A stretch of DNA of 64,000 bases from Halostreptopolyspora alba (GCA_003725585.1 RJMB01000009.1:116975-180974), one strand, 5' to 3'. Positions 53,801-62,975 are shown, numbered from the stretch's first letter. A program made the numbers and translations. The notes: generated from the sequence alone by a model not told the origin.

Positions 53801-54433
53801 TCAGAAACCGGCGAGTAGCGGTTCGGCCGCGATCTCCAGACGGCGCCGCGCCTCCTCGAGATCGCGCTCCCCCTTGAGAATCTCCAACATCTCGAAGAAC
53901 CAGATGCTCGACAGTGAGCTGACGAGCACGTAGGCGTCACTGTCGCGGTCGGGCTCGGGGCGCTCCTCGTCCTCCGCCGCCGGCACCGCGCTCGTGGCCA
54001 CGGACCACAGCAGATCGGTGACGCGCCTGCCAAGCTCCGCCTTGACCTCGGCCATCACCAGTGATCGGACCAGCGCGTCGGCCAGCTCCGGTTCGCGCAT
54101 CAGTCCGCGGGTGGCACGCATGAGCACGTCGACGGTACGGCCGGGCGCGGTCTCGGCCTTCGGCGGACGCCGGATGATACTCCGCTCCAGCAGGTCCAGT
54201 TCCTCGGTGACCACGGCCACCACGAGGTCCATCTTCGAGGGGAAGTACCGGTAGAGCGTGCCCAGAGCGACACCGGCGCGCTCGGCCACGGTCCGCATCT
54301 GCATGGCCTCCACCCCGCCGCGAAGTGCCAGGGCCGCCGCGGTCTGCACGATCCGCTTGCGGCGCTGGCTCTGGCTTCGTGCGCGCATTCCGATCGGCGC
54401 CTGGACCGCCACGGTCTCTCCCATCGTCGTCAT
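53801..54433 (-). CDS. TetR-family regulator (KstR-like)
   Basis: A 210-residue repressor. The N-terminal helix-turn-helix reads RRKRIVQTAAALALRGGVEAM and MRTVAERAGVALGTLYRYFPSK (residues about 25-70), closest in my memory to KstR, the controller of lipid/sterol catabolism genes. The C-terminal ligand domain is all-helical (ELADALVRSLVMAEVKAELG, SSLSSIWFFEMLEIL). It is divergent from a metallo-beta-lactamase-fold gene. Sites with the KstR-like core AAC-nn-GTT or the TAGAA/TTCTA form lie between them, so autoregulation and control of the neighbour are likely. ATG 54424 is an alternative start. Confidence 0.87.
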   Translation of the reverse strand: MTTMGETVAVQAPIGMRARSQSQRRKRIVQTAAALALRGGVEAMQMRTVAERAGVALGTLYRYFPSKMDLVVAVVTEELDLLERSIIRRPPKAETAPGRTVDVLMRATRGLMREPELADALVRSLVMAEVKAELGRRVTDLLWSVATSAVPAAEDEERPEPDRDSDAYVLVSSLSSIWFFEMLEILKGERDLEEARRRLEIAAEPLLAGF

Positions 54434-54534
54434 CCGCCCGGGGATGCCACCCGTGTGGCACTCCGGTGGCTCGAATCCACCGGCCCAGCCTCCCCACCCG
54501 CACCGCGAGCGTCGCGCGCGGAGAACCCACTACG

Positions 54535-54546
54535 AGAACACGTTAT
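54535..54546. promoter_or_regulatory. KstR-like operator candidate 1
   Basis: AGAACACGTTAT contains AAC-AC-GTT, the core of the KstR consensus TAGAACnnGTTCTA. It lies about 100 bases upstream of the TetR gene. Confidence 0.5.
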
Positions 54547-54663
54547 CCAAGAGATTCCCACGAGATCAGGGTCGCACCACTGTGCCGCCAACCTCATCAC
54601 ACGATGTTGACGCCGCGCTTACCGGCCGAGGCCGGCACGGCGCGAAACACCGGGAGCACTCCC

Positions 54664-54677
54664 TAGAATCAGTTCTA
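54664..54677. promoter_or_regulatory. KstR-like operator candidate 2
   Basis: TAGAATCAGTTCTA has perfect 5-base arms TAGAA/TTCTA and differs from the KstR consensus at one core position. It lies in the divergent region between the TetR and metallo-hydrolase genes. Confidence 0.5.
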
Positions 54678-54855
54678 ACAAGCCGGCCACCACGAAACGC
54701 GACCCAGTCACCAATCGTATCCGCGAAATCGCGGTGTGAATTCTAAGTCGCGGGAGGCGGTTCCCACTCCCGCGCCGAGCCCCTGCTGTGCGCTCCCAGT
54801 CAGCCGGAACGTATTCTAGAGCACGATTCGGTTTCGGTAGCTGAGGAGGGCGCAC

Positions 54856-55899
54856 ATGCGCGACATGCCATCGGTGGAGGATCTGGGCAACGGCGTATGG
54901 AGCCTTCCGGTCCCAATCCCCGACAACCCTCTCGGCTACACGCTGACGTACCTGATCGAGAGCGCGCACGGCCCCGTACTGGTGGACACCGGCTGGAACA
55001 GCGAGGAATCGTGGAACGCGCTCACCACCGGTCTCGACCGGGCCGGCGTGTCCGTCACCGATGTGCGCGGCGCCGTCCTCACCCACTTCCACCCGGACCA
55101 CTCCGGGTTGGCCGCGCGGTTGCGCGAGGCATCCGGCGCGTGGATCGCGCTCCACCACGCCGACGCCGCCATGCTGCGACGCGTCACCGCGCAACGCCGC
55201 ACCGACCGACGCGAGTTCGAGGTCACCCAGCTCCGACGTGCCGGCGCCCCGACCGCGGAGATCGAGGCGCACGAGGTCGCCACCCCTCCCTTCGACACCC
55301 GGGTCAGCGCCGACCGCGAGCTGTCCCACGGTGAACTCGTGGACCTTCCCGACCGCGAGCTGCGCGTGCTGTGGACCCCCGGCCACTCCCCGGGGCACAT
55401 CTGCCTGCACCTGAAAGACAGCGGCCACCTGTTCACCGGGGACCACATACTCCCGCGGATCACCCCGCACGTCGGCCTCTTCCCGCTCGACGACAGTGAC
55501 AACGACCCACTCGGTCGGTTCCTCGACTCTCTCGGCCAGATCCACGAGCTCGGCGCGACCGAGGCGCTGCCCGCGCACGAACGACGGTTCCGCGACCTCG
55601 CGGGACGAACCAGCGAGATCATCGCCCACCACGAGGAGCGGTTGGAACAGTTGGCGGCCGCGCTCGAGGGAGAACCAGCGACACTGTGGGAGATCGCCCC
55701 CCTCCTCGAATGGCGCAGGGCCTGGAAGGACATGCGCACCGCGGCCCGACGCATGGCGGCCTCGGAGACCGCGGCGCACCTACGGCTGCTGGAGCGCCGC
55801 GGCCTCGCGGTGTGCTCCACCGACCCGAACACCACCGACACGGCCACCCCCGGAGCACTGCGGTGGCGCTCCACCGCCGGATCGGCCGCCGCGCTGTAG
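54856..55899 (+). CDS. Metallo-beta-lactamase-fold hydrolase
   Basis: A 347-residue MBL-fold enzyme. The zinc motif THFHPDHSGL is near residue 75, further ligands follow in WTPGHSPGHICLH near residue 177 and FTGDHILPRITPH near residue 197, and LPAHERRF supplies the last. An extra C-terminal helical domain (about residues 240-320) is typical of the thioesterase/lactonase-like branch seen with TetR regulators of lipid breakdown. ATG 54856 has GAGGAGGG upstream. It is divergent from the KstR-like gene and probably controlled by it. The substrate is unknown; a CoA thioester or lactone is an inference from context. Confidence 0.88.
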   Translation: MRDMPSVEDLGNGVWSLPVPIPDNPLGYTLTYLIESAHGPVLVDTGWNSEESWNALTTGLDRAGVSVTDVRGAVLTHFHPDHSGLAARLREASGAWIALHHADAAMLRRVTAQRRTDRREFEVTQLRRAGAPTAEIEAHEVATPPFDTRVSADRELSHGELVDLPDRELRVLWTPGHSPGHICLHLKDSGHLFTGDHILPRITPHVGLFPLDDSDNDPLGRFLDSLGQIHELGATEALPAHERRFRDLAGRTSEIIAHHEERLEQLAAALEGEPATLWEIAPLLEWRRAWKDMRTAARRMAASETAAHLRLLERRGLAVCSTDPNTTDTATPGALRWRSTAGSAAAL

Positions 55900-56236
55900 C
55901 CACCCATTCCGGGGGCGGGCTGGTGCCGACCCCGCGGCTCCGGGACCATCCCGCCCCCGCGTAGGATCCAGGGACCCGACCGGTTACCACCCCATTCTGA
56001 ACTGGTGAGTAACATATAGGGCGCGTACGGGTCGGGCAGCTCCCCGCGCACTGTCGCGCGGACGCCCCTCGCCCCCGGCCCCAGCCCAGCGGAGTGGTCG
56101 CCGCGAGCTACGAACGAGGTGATGTGTTGCCCCCGCCGGCGATAGCGCCACCGGAGTCCGCCTCACGCACCGTTACGGCGCGTCCGTCCGACCTGATGTC
56201 CGCTCACTTCTCCTCGTCCGCCGATGGGTCACACAT
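55900..56236. other. Spacer before the glycosyltransferase operon
   Basis: The left part holds a hairpin, CGGGGGCGGG (55910-55919) with 55950-55959, which probably terminates the hydrolase transcript. Around 56003-56018 an AT-rich TAACATATAG offers a -10-like element for the following operon, leaving a leader of over 200 bases. No gene is supported. Confidence 0.5.
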
Positions 56237-57523
56237 ATGCCGCAACCTGACCGCCACTCCCTGCGCGTCGCCCTGCTCTCCTACCGCAGCAAACCCCACT
56301 GCGGCGGACAGGGTGTCTACGTCCGCCACCTCTCCCGCGAGCTGGCGGCGCTCGGACACCGCGTCACCGTGTTCTCCGGTCAGCCCTACCCCGACCTCGA
56401 CGAGGGCGTGACTCTGGAGAAGATCCCCAGTCTCGACCTTTACAACGACACCGCCCCGTTCACCACACCCCCACTCTCCCAATGGCGCGACTGGATCGAC
56501 GCCCTCGAAGTCACGACCATGTGGACGGCTGGCTTTCCCGAACCCCTCACGTTCTCGCTGCGGATGCGGCGGGAACTGCGCGACCGGCGGGACGAGTTCG
56601 ACGTCGTCCACGACAACCAGACACTGGGCTACGGCCTGCTCGGCGTTCGCGACCACGGTCTCCCCCTGGTGACCACCCTCCACCACCCCATCACCGTCGA
56701 CCGGCGCATCGAGCTGGAGCAGGCCCGGGGCTGGCAACGGCTCACCAAACGCCGCTGGTACAGCTTCGTCGGGATGCAGGGCCGGGTCGCCCGCCGCCTC
56801 CGGCCGGTCCTGGTGCCGTCGAACTCGTCCGCGGACGACATCGTGCGGGAGTTCGGCACTTCCCGTTCCGCGCTCGACGTCGTCCCGCTCGGCGTGGACA
56901 CCCACTCCTTCCACCCACACCCGGACCTGGAACGCACACCCGGCCGGATCGTGTGCGTGGCCAGCGCCGACAGTCCACTGAAGGGCATCGGGACACTGCT
57001 GCGAGCCATCGCCAAGCTCGCCACCGAGCGAGACGTCTCGCTCACCATCGTGAGCAAACCCAAACCCGGCGGCCCCACCGACCAGCTGGTCGACGAGCTG
57101 TCCCTGCGTGACCGGGTCACGTTCGCCAACGGCATGGACGACACCGAACTCGGCCAGCTCCTTGCGGGGGCGCAGGTGGCGGTCGTCCCCTCGTTCTACG
57201 AAGGCTTCTCCCTACCGGCGGTCGAGGCCATGGCCTGCGGAACCCCGCTGGTTGCGAGCCGTGCCGGGGCACTGCCCGAGGTCGTCGGCGACGACGGCGA
57301 CGCGGGCCGGCTGGTACCGCCGGGCGACCCCGAGGAACTGGCCATGGCCATCGGCGCCCTCCTGGACGATCCCGCCGAACGTGCCCGCATGGGCGCGGCC
57401 GCCTGGCAGCGGGTCCAGGAGCGGTTCACCTGGCGGGCGGTCGCCGAAGCGACGGCCCACCGCTACACCGAAGCGATCGGCCAGGTACAGGCACGCCCCG
57501 TTGACCGTAGCGCCTGGCTGTGA
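56237..57523 (+). CDS. Glycosyltransferase family 4 protein
   Basis: A 428-residue GT-B enzyme. The N-terminal domain opens SLRVALLSYRSKPHCGGQGVY, with the glycine-rich GGQGVYVRHLSRELA loop for the acceptor side. The C-terminal domain has VPSNSSADDIVREFG, VVPLGVDTHSF and the donor-binding PSFYEGFSLPAVEAMACGTPLVAS near residue 320, with the EGFSLPAVEA glutamates typical of retaining GT4 enzymes. No Shine-Dalgarno sequence precedes ATG 56237. It is first in a three-gene operon with a methyltransferase and an alpha-barrel protein. Donor and acceptor are unknown. Confidence 0.9.
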   Translation: MPQPDRHSLRVALLSYRSKPHCGGQGVYVRHLSRELAALGHRVTVFSGQPYPDLDEGVTLEKIPSLDLYNDTAPFTTPPLSQWRDWIDALEVTTMWTAGFPEPLTFSLRMRRELRDRRDEFDVVHDNQTLGYGLLGVRDHGLPLVTTLHHPITVDRRIELEQARGWQRLTKRRWYSFVGMQGRVARRLRPVLVPSNSSADDIVREFGTSRSALDVVPLGVDTHSFHPHPDLERTPGRIVCVASADSPLKGIGTLLRAIAKLATERDVSLTIVSKPKPGGPTDQLVDELSLRDRVTFANGMDDTELGQLLAGAQVAVVPSFYEGFSLPAVEAMACGTPLVASRAGALPEVVGDDGDAGRLVPPGDPEELAMAIGALLDDPAERARMGAAAWQRVQERFTWRAVAEATAHRYTEAIGQVQARPVDRSAWL

Positions 57524-57550
57524 GGCCGGCCCGAACCCGAGGAGCCACCA

Positions 57551-58288
57551 CTGATCACCGTTGACTTCGCCCTGCTCCCCGTAGGCCCGGGAAACCGCGT
57601 CCTCGACCTCGGCTGCGGCAACGGCAGACACGCCTTCGAGGTGTACCGTCGCGGCGCCGACGTGGTCGCCTTCGACCAGAACGAGAACGACCTCGCCGCC
57701 GTCGAGACCATGCTCGACGCCATGCGCGCGGAAGGCGAGGCACCCCCGGAGACCACCCCGGACACCGAGGCGGTCAAGGGCGACGCCCTCGAAATGCCGT
57801 TCGACGACGCCTCCTTCGACCGGGTGATCGCCTCCGAGATCTTCGAACACCTCCCCCACGACACCGCGGGCATGTCCGAGATGTACCGGGTCCTGCGGCC
57901 CGGGGGAATCGCCGCCGTCACGGTCCCCAGCTGGCTGCCCGAACGGCTGTGCTGGGCACTGTCGGAGGACTACCACACCACCGAAGGCGGACATGTCCGC
58001 ATTTACACCCGCGCCGAGCTCGAGGCCAAGCTCAAGGCGACCGGCTTCGAGATCGGCCCGCACCACCACGCCCACGCGCTGCACTCCCCCTACTGGTGGA
58101 TCAAGTGCGCCGTGGGCCCGGACAACGACGACCACCCGCTCAGCCGGGCCTACCACCGGATGCTGGTGTGGGACATTCTGAACGCCCCCCTGCCAACCCG
58201 CCTCGCCGAGCGCGCCCTCAACCCCCTCATCGGCAAGAGCGTCGTCGTCTACGTGCGCAAACCCCTACACAGCGGGGATCGCGCATGA
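57551..58288 (+). CDS. Class I SAM-dependent methyltransferase, apparent CTG start
   Basis: A 245-residue methyltransferase. The SAM-binding motif NRVLDLGCGNGRHAFEVYRRG begins near residue 14, the acidic loop is VVAFDQNEND, and GDALEMPFDDASFDRVIASE with LRPGGIAAVTVPSW follows (Methyltransf_11 type). The homologous N-terminus starts at ITVDFALLPVGPG, just after CTG 57551. A perfect GAGGAG lies 6 bases upstream of that CTG, and no ATG, GTG or TTG is in frame before the SAM motif. It follows the glycosyltransferase by 27 bases and overlaps the next gene as ATGA. Confidence 0.87.
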   Translation: MITVDFALLPVGPGNRVLDLGCGNGRHAFEVYRRGADVVAFDQNENDLAAVETMLDAMRAEGEAPPETTPDTEAVKGDALEMPFDDASFDRVIASEIFEHLPHDTAGMSEMYRVLRPGGIAAVTVPSWLPERLCWALSEDYHTTEGGHVRIYTRAELEAKLKATGFEIGPHHHAHALHSPYWWIKCAVGPDNDDHPLSRAYHRMLVWDILNAPLPTRLAERALNPLIGKSVVVYVRKPLHSGDRA

Positions 58289-59361
58289 GTACGCGGGATC
58301 TCCCCGAGCTGCCCGGCGCGCTCAGCGCGGACGACGTCGTCCAGTCCGCGGAGTACCTGCTGCGCACCCAGGAGCGGAGCGGCGCCATCCCCTGGTTCCC
58401 GGGCGGCCACGTGGACGTGTGGGACCACGTCGAGTGTGCCATGGCGCTGACCGTCGCCGGCCACACCGAGGCGGCACGCCGCGCCTACCTGTGGCTGGCA
58501 TCCCGGCAGGACTACACCGGTTCGTGGCCCGCCAAGCTCTGGGGCGAGCGGGTCGCCGACCCGACTCGCGAGGCCAACCACGCGGCCTACCCCGCTGTCG
58601 GTGTGTGGCACTACGTGCTGGTCACCGGGGACGACCGGTTCGCCGAGCTGATGTGGCCCACCGTGCGCAGCGCCATCAAGTTCGTGCTCGACCTGCGTAC
58701 CGACCGGGGCGAGATCCAGTGGGCACGCGGCGCCAACGGAGTGCCGGGCGACCACGCGCTGCTGACCGCCTGCGCCAGCGTCCACCACGCCCTGCGCTGT
58801 GCCGTGGCCCTCGGAGACCGGCTCGGCCACCCGCAACCCGACTGGGAGCTCGCCGCGGCGCAGCTCGGCCATCTCGTCGCCGAACACGAGCCGGTTTTCG
58901 CGGACCGTTCCCGCTACTCGATGGACTGGTACTATCCCATCCTCGGCGGCGCTGTACGCGGAGCCGCCGCCACGGAGCGGCTGGAGGCGCGCTGGGACGC
59001 GTTCGTCCACCCCGGCCTGGGCATCCGGTGTGTCAGCGACCAGCCGTGGGTGACCGGCGCGGAAACCTCCGAGCTGGTCCTGGCCCTCGCCGCGATGGGC
59101 GAACCCGAGCTGGGTACCCGGCTGCTCACCGAAATCCAGCACCTGCGCGACCCCGACGACGGCGCCTACTGGACCGGTTACCAGTACGCGGAGGACGTGC
59201 GGTGGCCGGAGGAGCGCAGCACCTGGACAGCGGCCTCCGTCATCCTCGCCGCTGACGCACTGACCGGCGCCACCCCGGGGGAACGCGTGTTCACCGAGGT
59301 TCCCGGGGAGATCGCCGCCGCCTACCCGGCCTCGTGCGGGTGCGCCGCGCTCGTTGGCTGA
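58285..59361 (+). CDS. Alpha/alpha-barrel (prenyltransferase/squalene-cyclase-like) protein
   Basis: A 358-residue soluble helical protein of the type annotated prenyltransferase in actinobacteria. Repeated helical units are visible: VQSAEYLLRTQERSGAIPWF, GHTEAARRAYLWLASRQDY, GVWHYVLVTGDDRFAELMWP and LVLALAAMGEPELGTRLL. The fold suggests a six-hairpin glycosidase or terpenoid-cyclase-like barrel. Neither the Asp-rich prenyl motif nor the cyclase DxDD motif is seen, so the enzymatic label is doubtful. ATG 58285 overlaps the methyltransferase stop as ATGA, with GGGGAT upstream, so translation is coupled. Confidence 0.8.
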   Translation: MSTRDLPELPGALSADDVVQSAEYLLRTQERSGAIPWFPGGHVDVWDHVECAMALTVAGHTEAARRAYLWLASRQDYTGSWPAKLWGERVADPTREANHAAYPAVGVWHYVLVTGDDRFAELMWPTVRSAIKFVLDLRTDRGEIQWARGANGVPGDHALLTACASVHHALRCAVALGDRLGHPQPDWELAAAQLGHLVAEHEPVFADRSRYSMDWYYPILGGAVRGAAATERLEARWDAFVHPGLGIRCVSDQPWVTGAETSELVLALAAMGEPELGTRLLTEIQHLRDPDDGAYWTGYQYAEDVRWPEERSTWTAASVILAADALTGATPGERVFTEVPGEIAAAYPASCGCAALVG

Positions 59362-59433
59362 CGGCCCTCGCCGGGGGAGACGGCCGTCCCACCACGAGGG
59401 CCGCCGCCCAGCCCGCGTGGCCGGACGGCGGCC
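59362..59433. terminator. Competing hairpins between convergent genes
   Basis: CGGCCCTCG (59362-59370) pairs with 59395-59403, and GGCCGCCG (59399-59406) pairs with 59426-59433. The two stems share bases and cannot form together, so each could serve one direction: the operon on the plus strand and the penicillin-binding protein gene on the minus strand. Confidence 0.55.
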
Positions 59434-59438
59434 AGCGG

Positions 59439-62400
59439 CTACTCGAGCTCCTCGGACCTTGACTCGTCGCCGGTCCCGGTGTCATCCCCCGACTCCGGGT
59501 CATCCGGCGTCCCCCCGGGGTTCTCGGGGTCTCCCGGCTCCGGTTCCGGATCGGGCCCTCCGGGATTGGGATCCCCCGGGTCGGGCTCTCCCGGGTCGGG
59601 CTCTCCGGGATCGGGCCTGCCGGGGTCGGGCTGCTCCGGTTCGCGGGGGTCCTCTCGCTCGGGCTCCTCCGGCTCCCCGGAGGGCACGTCGGGGGCCCAG
59701 TCCTGGGTCGTGCCGCCGTAGTTGGGCTCCGGGAACCGCTCGACGTCCTCGCCCTCCATGGCGGTGGTCATGAACTCACGCCAGATGGTGGCCGAGAGCG
59801 TGCCGCCCGACAGCTCCCCCCAGCCGGGCACCCTGAACGCCTCGTTGTTGCTGTTGTAGACACCGGTGGCGGTGGAGAGCTGCGGCGTGTAGCCCGAGAA
59901 CCAGGTCGCGACGCTGCCGTCGGTGGTCCCGGTCTTGCCGGCCACGGGCCGGCCATCGGGCAACCGGGCCTGGGTTCCGGTGCCACTCCTGACCACCTGC
60001 TGCAACGCGTGGGTCACGTCGGCCGCCTGGCCCTCGGTCAGGGCCTCATTGCTGGCGACCTCCTCCCGGAGGTTCTCCCCCTCGGGGTTCTGGATCTCCC
60101 GGATGACGTGGGGTTCGATGTGCTCCCCACCGTTGGCGAACGTGGCGAACCCACTGGCCTGGTCGACCGGCCGAACGTCGTTGATCCCCAGCGCCAGTGT
60201 GGGCACGACCTGATCGTCACCGATACTGCCCTCGGGCAGCCCGATCTCATAGGCGGTGTCCACCACCTCCTCCAGGCCCACCTCCATCGCGAGATTCACG
60301 TAACCGGTGTTGTTCGACCGCCGGGTGGCCTCGATGAGGTTCATCGGCCCGCCGGGGTCGTTACCGGCGTTTTGGATCGAGGTTCCGTGGATGCTCTGCG
60401 GCCCCCGGCCATCGACCTGGCTGTGCAGGCTGTACCCGTTCTTCAGCGCCGTCGCGAGAACGTAGGGTTTCATGGCCGAGCCTGCCTGGGCGGACCCCCG
60501 GAAGGCACTGTCGTACTGGTTCTCGTTGTAGTCCTTGCCGCCGTAGAAGGCCACGACCTCACCCGTCCCGGGCTCGATCGCGGTCAGCCCGGCCCGGACC
60601 CCCTCCGGCAGGGCGTCGGGATCGATGGTGGACTCCACGGCGTTCTTGGCGGCCTCCATCAGGTCCTTGTCGAAGGTCGTGACGACCCGGTAGCCACCCC
60701 GGTTGATGTTGTCCTCGGTGTAACCGAGATCCTCCAGCTCGGACATGGCCTGCTGGAGCATGTAGCCCTTGTACCCGCTCAGGTCGGTCTGCGGTTGCTT
60801 CTCCTCGGGATCGGGGAACTCCATGGCCTCGGCGTCCGACGCCGAGATGGCCTCCGTCTCCACCATCCCCTCGACGACCGCCTCCCAGCGGTGCTCCATC
60901 GCGTCGGTGGTGGTGCTGTCCGCCTCACCGAACTTCGTCGGCTGCTGGATGGCCGCGGCCAGGAAAGCGGCCTCCTCCGGATCCAGCTCCTCCACGTCCT
61001 TGTGGTAGTACGCCTCGGCCGCCGCCTGGATACCGTAGGCGTTACGCCCGAAGTAGATGGTGTTGAGGTACTGCTCCATCACCCACTCCTTGGACTTGGA
61101 GCGGTCGACCTTGAGCGAGATGATGATCTCCTTGAACTTCCGGGAGATCGTCTGCTCCTTGGAGACCCCCTCGTAGTAGTTGCGCACCATCTGCTGGGTG
61201 ATGGTCGAACCACCCTGGAGTTGCTGGCCGGTGAGCGTGGACCACGCGGCGCGCAGCGTGCCGCTGACCGAGACGCCGGGCTCTGTCCAGAACCCACGGT
61301 CCTCGGCGGAGGTGACCGAGTCCTGGACGTGCTGCGGCACTGTCTCGACGTCCACCGGCTCCCGGTTGACACCGCGTTCCCCGAACTCGGTCTCCCCGTC
61401 GGAGTAGTAGAACGTGGTCCCCTGATCGGTGGCGGCGGCCTTCGCCGCATCGGGTACCGGGATCACCGCGTAGGCGACCCCGAACCCCGCGATCCCCAGT
61501 ACGAACAAGACACCCGCGGTGATGAGACCGGCACGTGTCACCCGCCACCAGAGTGGCTTCGCGGACTTCGCGGGCTTCGCTCCCTTGCCCGGCTTACCCG
61601 GTCCGCCCCGCTCCGCGATTGCGGCACCGGCCTCGGCGGTGACCGCGGCGGGCCGTCCGCCAGGCCCCGCGGGGGCTCCCGGACCGCCGGGTTCGCCACC
61701 CGACGGTGCCGCGCCGCCGCCCGGCGACTGGTGGGGGGCCGTCGCACCGGGGGCGGGTGGCGCCGGAGGCGGAGTGGCCCCGGGTGTTTCCGGTCCGTCG
61801 ACGGAGGCCCCGACCGTCGACGTGGTGTCGACGGAGGTGCCGGTGGTTGGGGGCGTGGGGTCCGCGTCGTCAGCGGTGCGCGGTTCGAAGGGGGAGTCCG
61901 GCTCGGGCCTCACTTCGTGGGTGGCTGGCGAGTCCTCGTCGGACGGGCTGGGCGATACGGCGGACGTGGCCGGCTCTAGGCCGGGGGCCGACGGTTCGTG
62001 GGTGGTCGCATCGGCGGGGGCCTCGTCCGGCGGCACCGTTGGGAACTGCGCGGTGAGGTCACCCGTAACGAGGCCCGCGCCCCCCTCGGGCTCGGCACCG
62101 AAACCCGCCGGAACGCGAGGATCCGGCTCGGCATCGCCACCCGCGGGCTTGTCTTCGACGGCAGTGTCATCACCGACTGTTGGCTCGTCGACCTGGGGGG
62201 AACTCTCCCCTGGGCTCGGCTGGGCGGCCTCTGCCGTACCGGATGGGTCCCCCACGGGCGTGTTCCCCGTCGTACCGGGGTCCTCTCCTCCCGGAGTCTC
62301 GGGGACCTCTTCCGGAGTCTCGGGGGCCTCGGGGCTCTCCCGGGGGTCGTCGGCCGTGACGGCCAGTTGTCCGGCCGCCCACTCCGACTCCGACCCAGTC

Positions 62401-62840
62401 GCCGCCCCCGCCTCGACCGCGGAGCCGGGGGAGGTCTCGCTCTCGGTCCCGGAAGCGGTGTCAGCCTCGTGGACGGCTCCCTGCTCGGTCTCGGGGCCTG
62501 GCGCTCCGGCGCCGTTCGTGGCGTCCTCCCCCCAGGTGCCATCCTCGTTGAAGTTGTACCCCTGCTCCGCCAGTACGCGCGCCACCCGTTCCCGGAAGAA
62601 GCTGCCGCTGTCCTTGAACGCGTCCGGGCCCGCCGGGTCGGTCTCGTCCCCGACGCCGGCCGGAGAGTCCGGTTCGTCTTCCGTCACGGAGTCGTTGCCC
62701 CCCGAGTCCCGCTCCCCGTCGGATGGTGTAGTCTCGCTCGCCTCACGCTCTGGGGCGGCCTCATCCTCAGGAAGTTCAGGGGCGTCGTTGTTCTCGCTGT
62801 GTCCCCCCGCGGTGGTGTCCCCACCGCCAACATCGCTCAC
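59439..62840 (-). CDS. Class A penicillin-binding protein with long disordered N-terminus
   Basis: Bifunctional peptidoglycan synthase. Residues 1-435 are cytoplasmic, acidic and Pro/Gly/Ser-rich. One membrane helix (VTRAGLITAGVLFVLGIAGF) lies near residue 440. The GT51 glycosyltransferase follows, with SAEDRGFW near residue 511 and GGSTITQQMVRNYY. The transpeptidase has the SxxK motif in GSAMKPYV near residue 788, SNN near residue 841 and GKTGTTDG near residue 967. The C-terminus is a Pro/Asp/Gly repeat tail (PDPGEPDPGEP type). GTG 62840 gives 1,133 residues; the frame stays open, with the same composition, to a CTG at 62975 that has AGGGGG 7 bases upstream. The N-terminus is far longer than in typical PonA proteins. 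Confidence 0.94.
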   Translation of the reverse strand: MSDVGGGDTTAGGHSENNDAPELPEDEAAPEREASETTPSDGERDSGGNDSVTEDEPDSPAGVGDETDPAGPDAFKDSGSFFRERVARVLAEQGYNFNEDGTWGEDATNGAGAPGPETEQGAVHEADTASGTESETSPGSAVEAGAATGSESEWAAGQLAVTADDPRESPEAPETPEEVPETPGGEDPGTTGNTPVGDPSGTAEAAQPSPGESSPQVDEPTVGDDTAVEDKPAGGDAEPDPRVPAGFGAEPEGGAGLVTGDLTAQFPTVPPDEAPADATTHEPSAPGLEPATSAVSPSPSDEDSPATHEVRPEPDSPFEPRTADDADPTPPTTGTSVDTTSTVGASVDGPETPGATPPPAPPAPGATAPHQSPGGGAAPSGGEPGGPGAPAGPGGRPAAVTAEAGAAIAERGGPGKPGKGAKPAKSAKPLWWRVTRAGLITAGVLFVLGIAGFGVAYAVIPVPDAAKAAATDQGTTFYYSDGETEFGERGVNREPVDVETVPQHVQDSVTSAEDRGFWTEPGVSVSGTLRAAWSTLTGQQLQGGSTITQQMVRNYYEGVSKEQTISRKFKEIIISLKVDRSKSKEWVMEQYLNTIYFGRNAYGIQAAAEAYYHKDVEELDPEEAAFLAAAIQQPTKFGEADSTTTDAMEHRWEAVVEGMVETEAISASDAEAMEFPDPEEKQPQTDLSGYKGYMLQQAMSELEDLGYTEDNINRGGYRVVTTFDKDLMEAAKNAVESTIDPDALPEGVRAGLTAIEPGTGEVVAFYGGKDYNENQYDSAFRGSAQAGSAMKPYVLATALKNGYSLHSQVDGRGPQSIHGTSIQNAGNDPGGPMNLIEATRRSNNTGYVNLAMEVGLEEVVDTAYEIGLPEGSIGDDQVVPTLALGINDVRPVDQASGFATFANGGEHIEPHVIREIQNPEGENLREEVASNEALTEGQAADVTHALQQVVRSGTGTQARLPDGRPVAGKTGTTDGSVATWFSGYTPQLSTATGVYNSNNEAFRVPGWGELSGGTLSATIWREFMTTAMEGEDVERFPEPNYGGTTQDWAPDVPSGEPEEPEREDPREPEQPDPGRPDPGEPDPGEPDPGDPNPGGPDPEPEPGDPENPGGTPDDPESGDDTGTGDESRSEELE

Positions 62841-62975
62841 GTCCCCGGAGGAGCCGTCTCCAGCCCCGCTCGCGTGGGGGACGCCAGGCTGGTCCGCGGA
62901 GGTGTCCTGTGTCTCGGGATTCCCGGCTTCAGGGCGTGGCTCGGTCCCGCCCTCGCCGTCTCTACTTTCGCTCAG

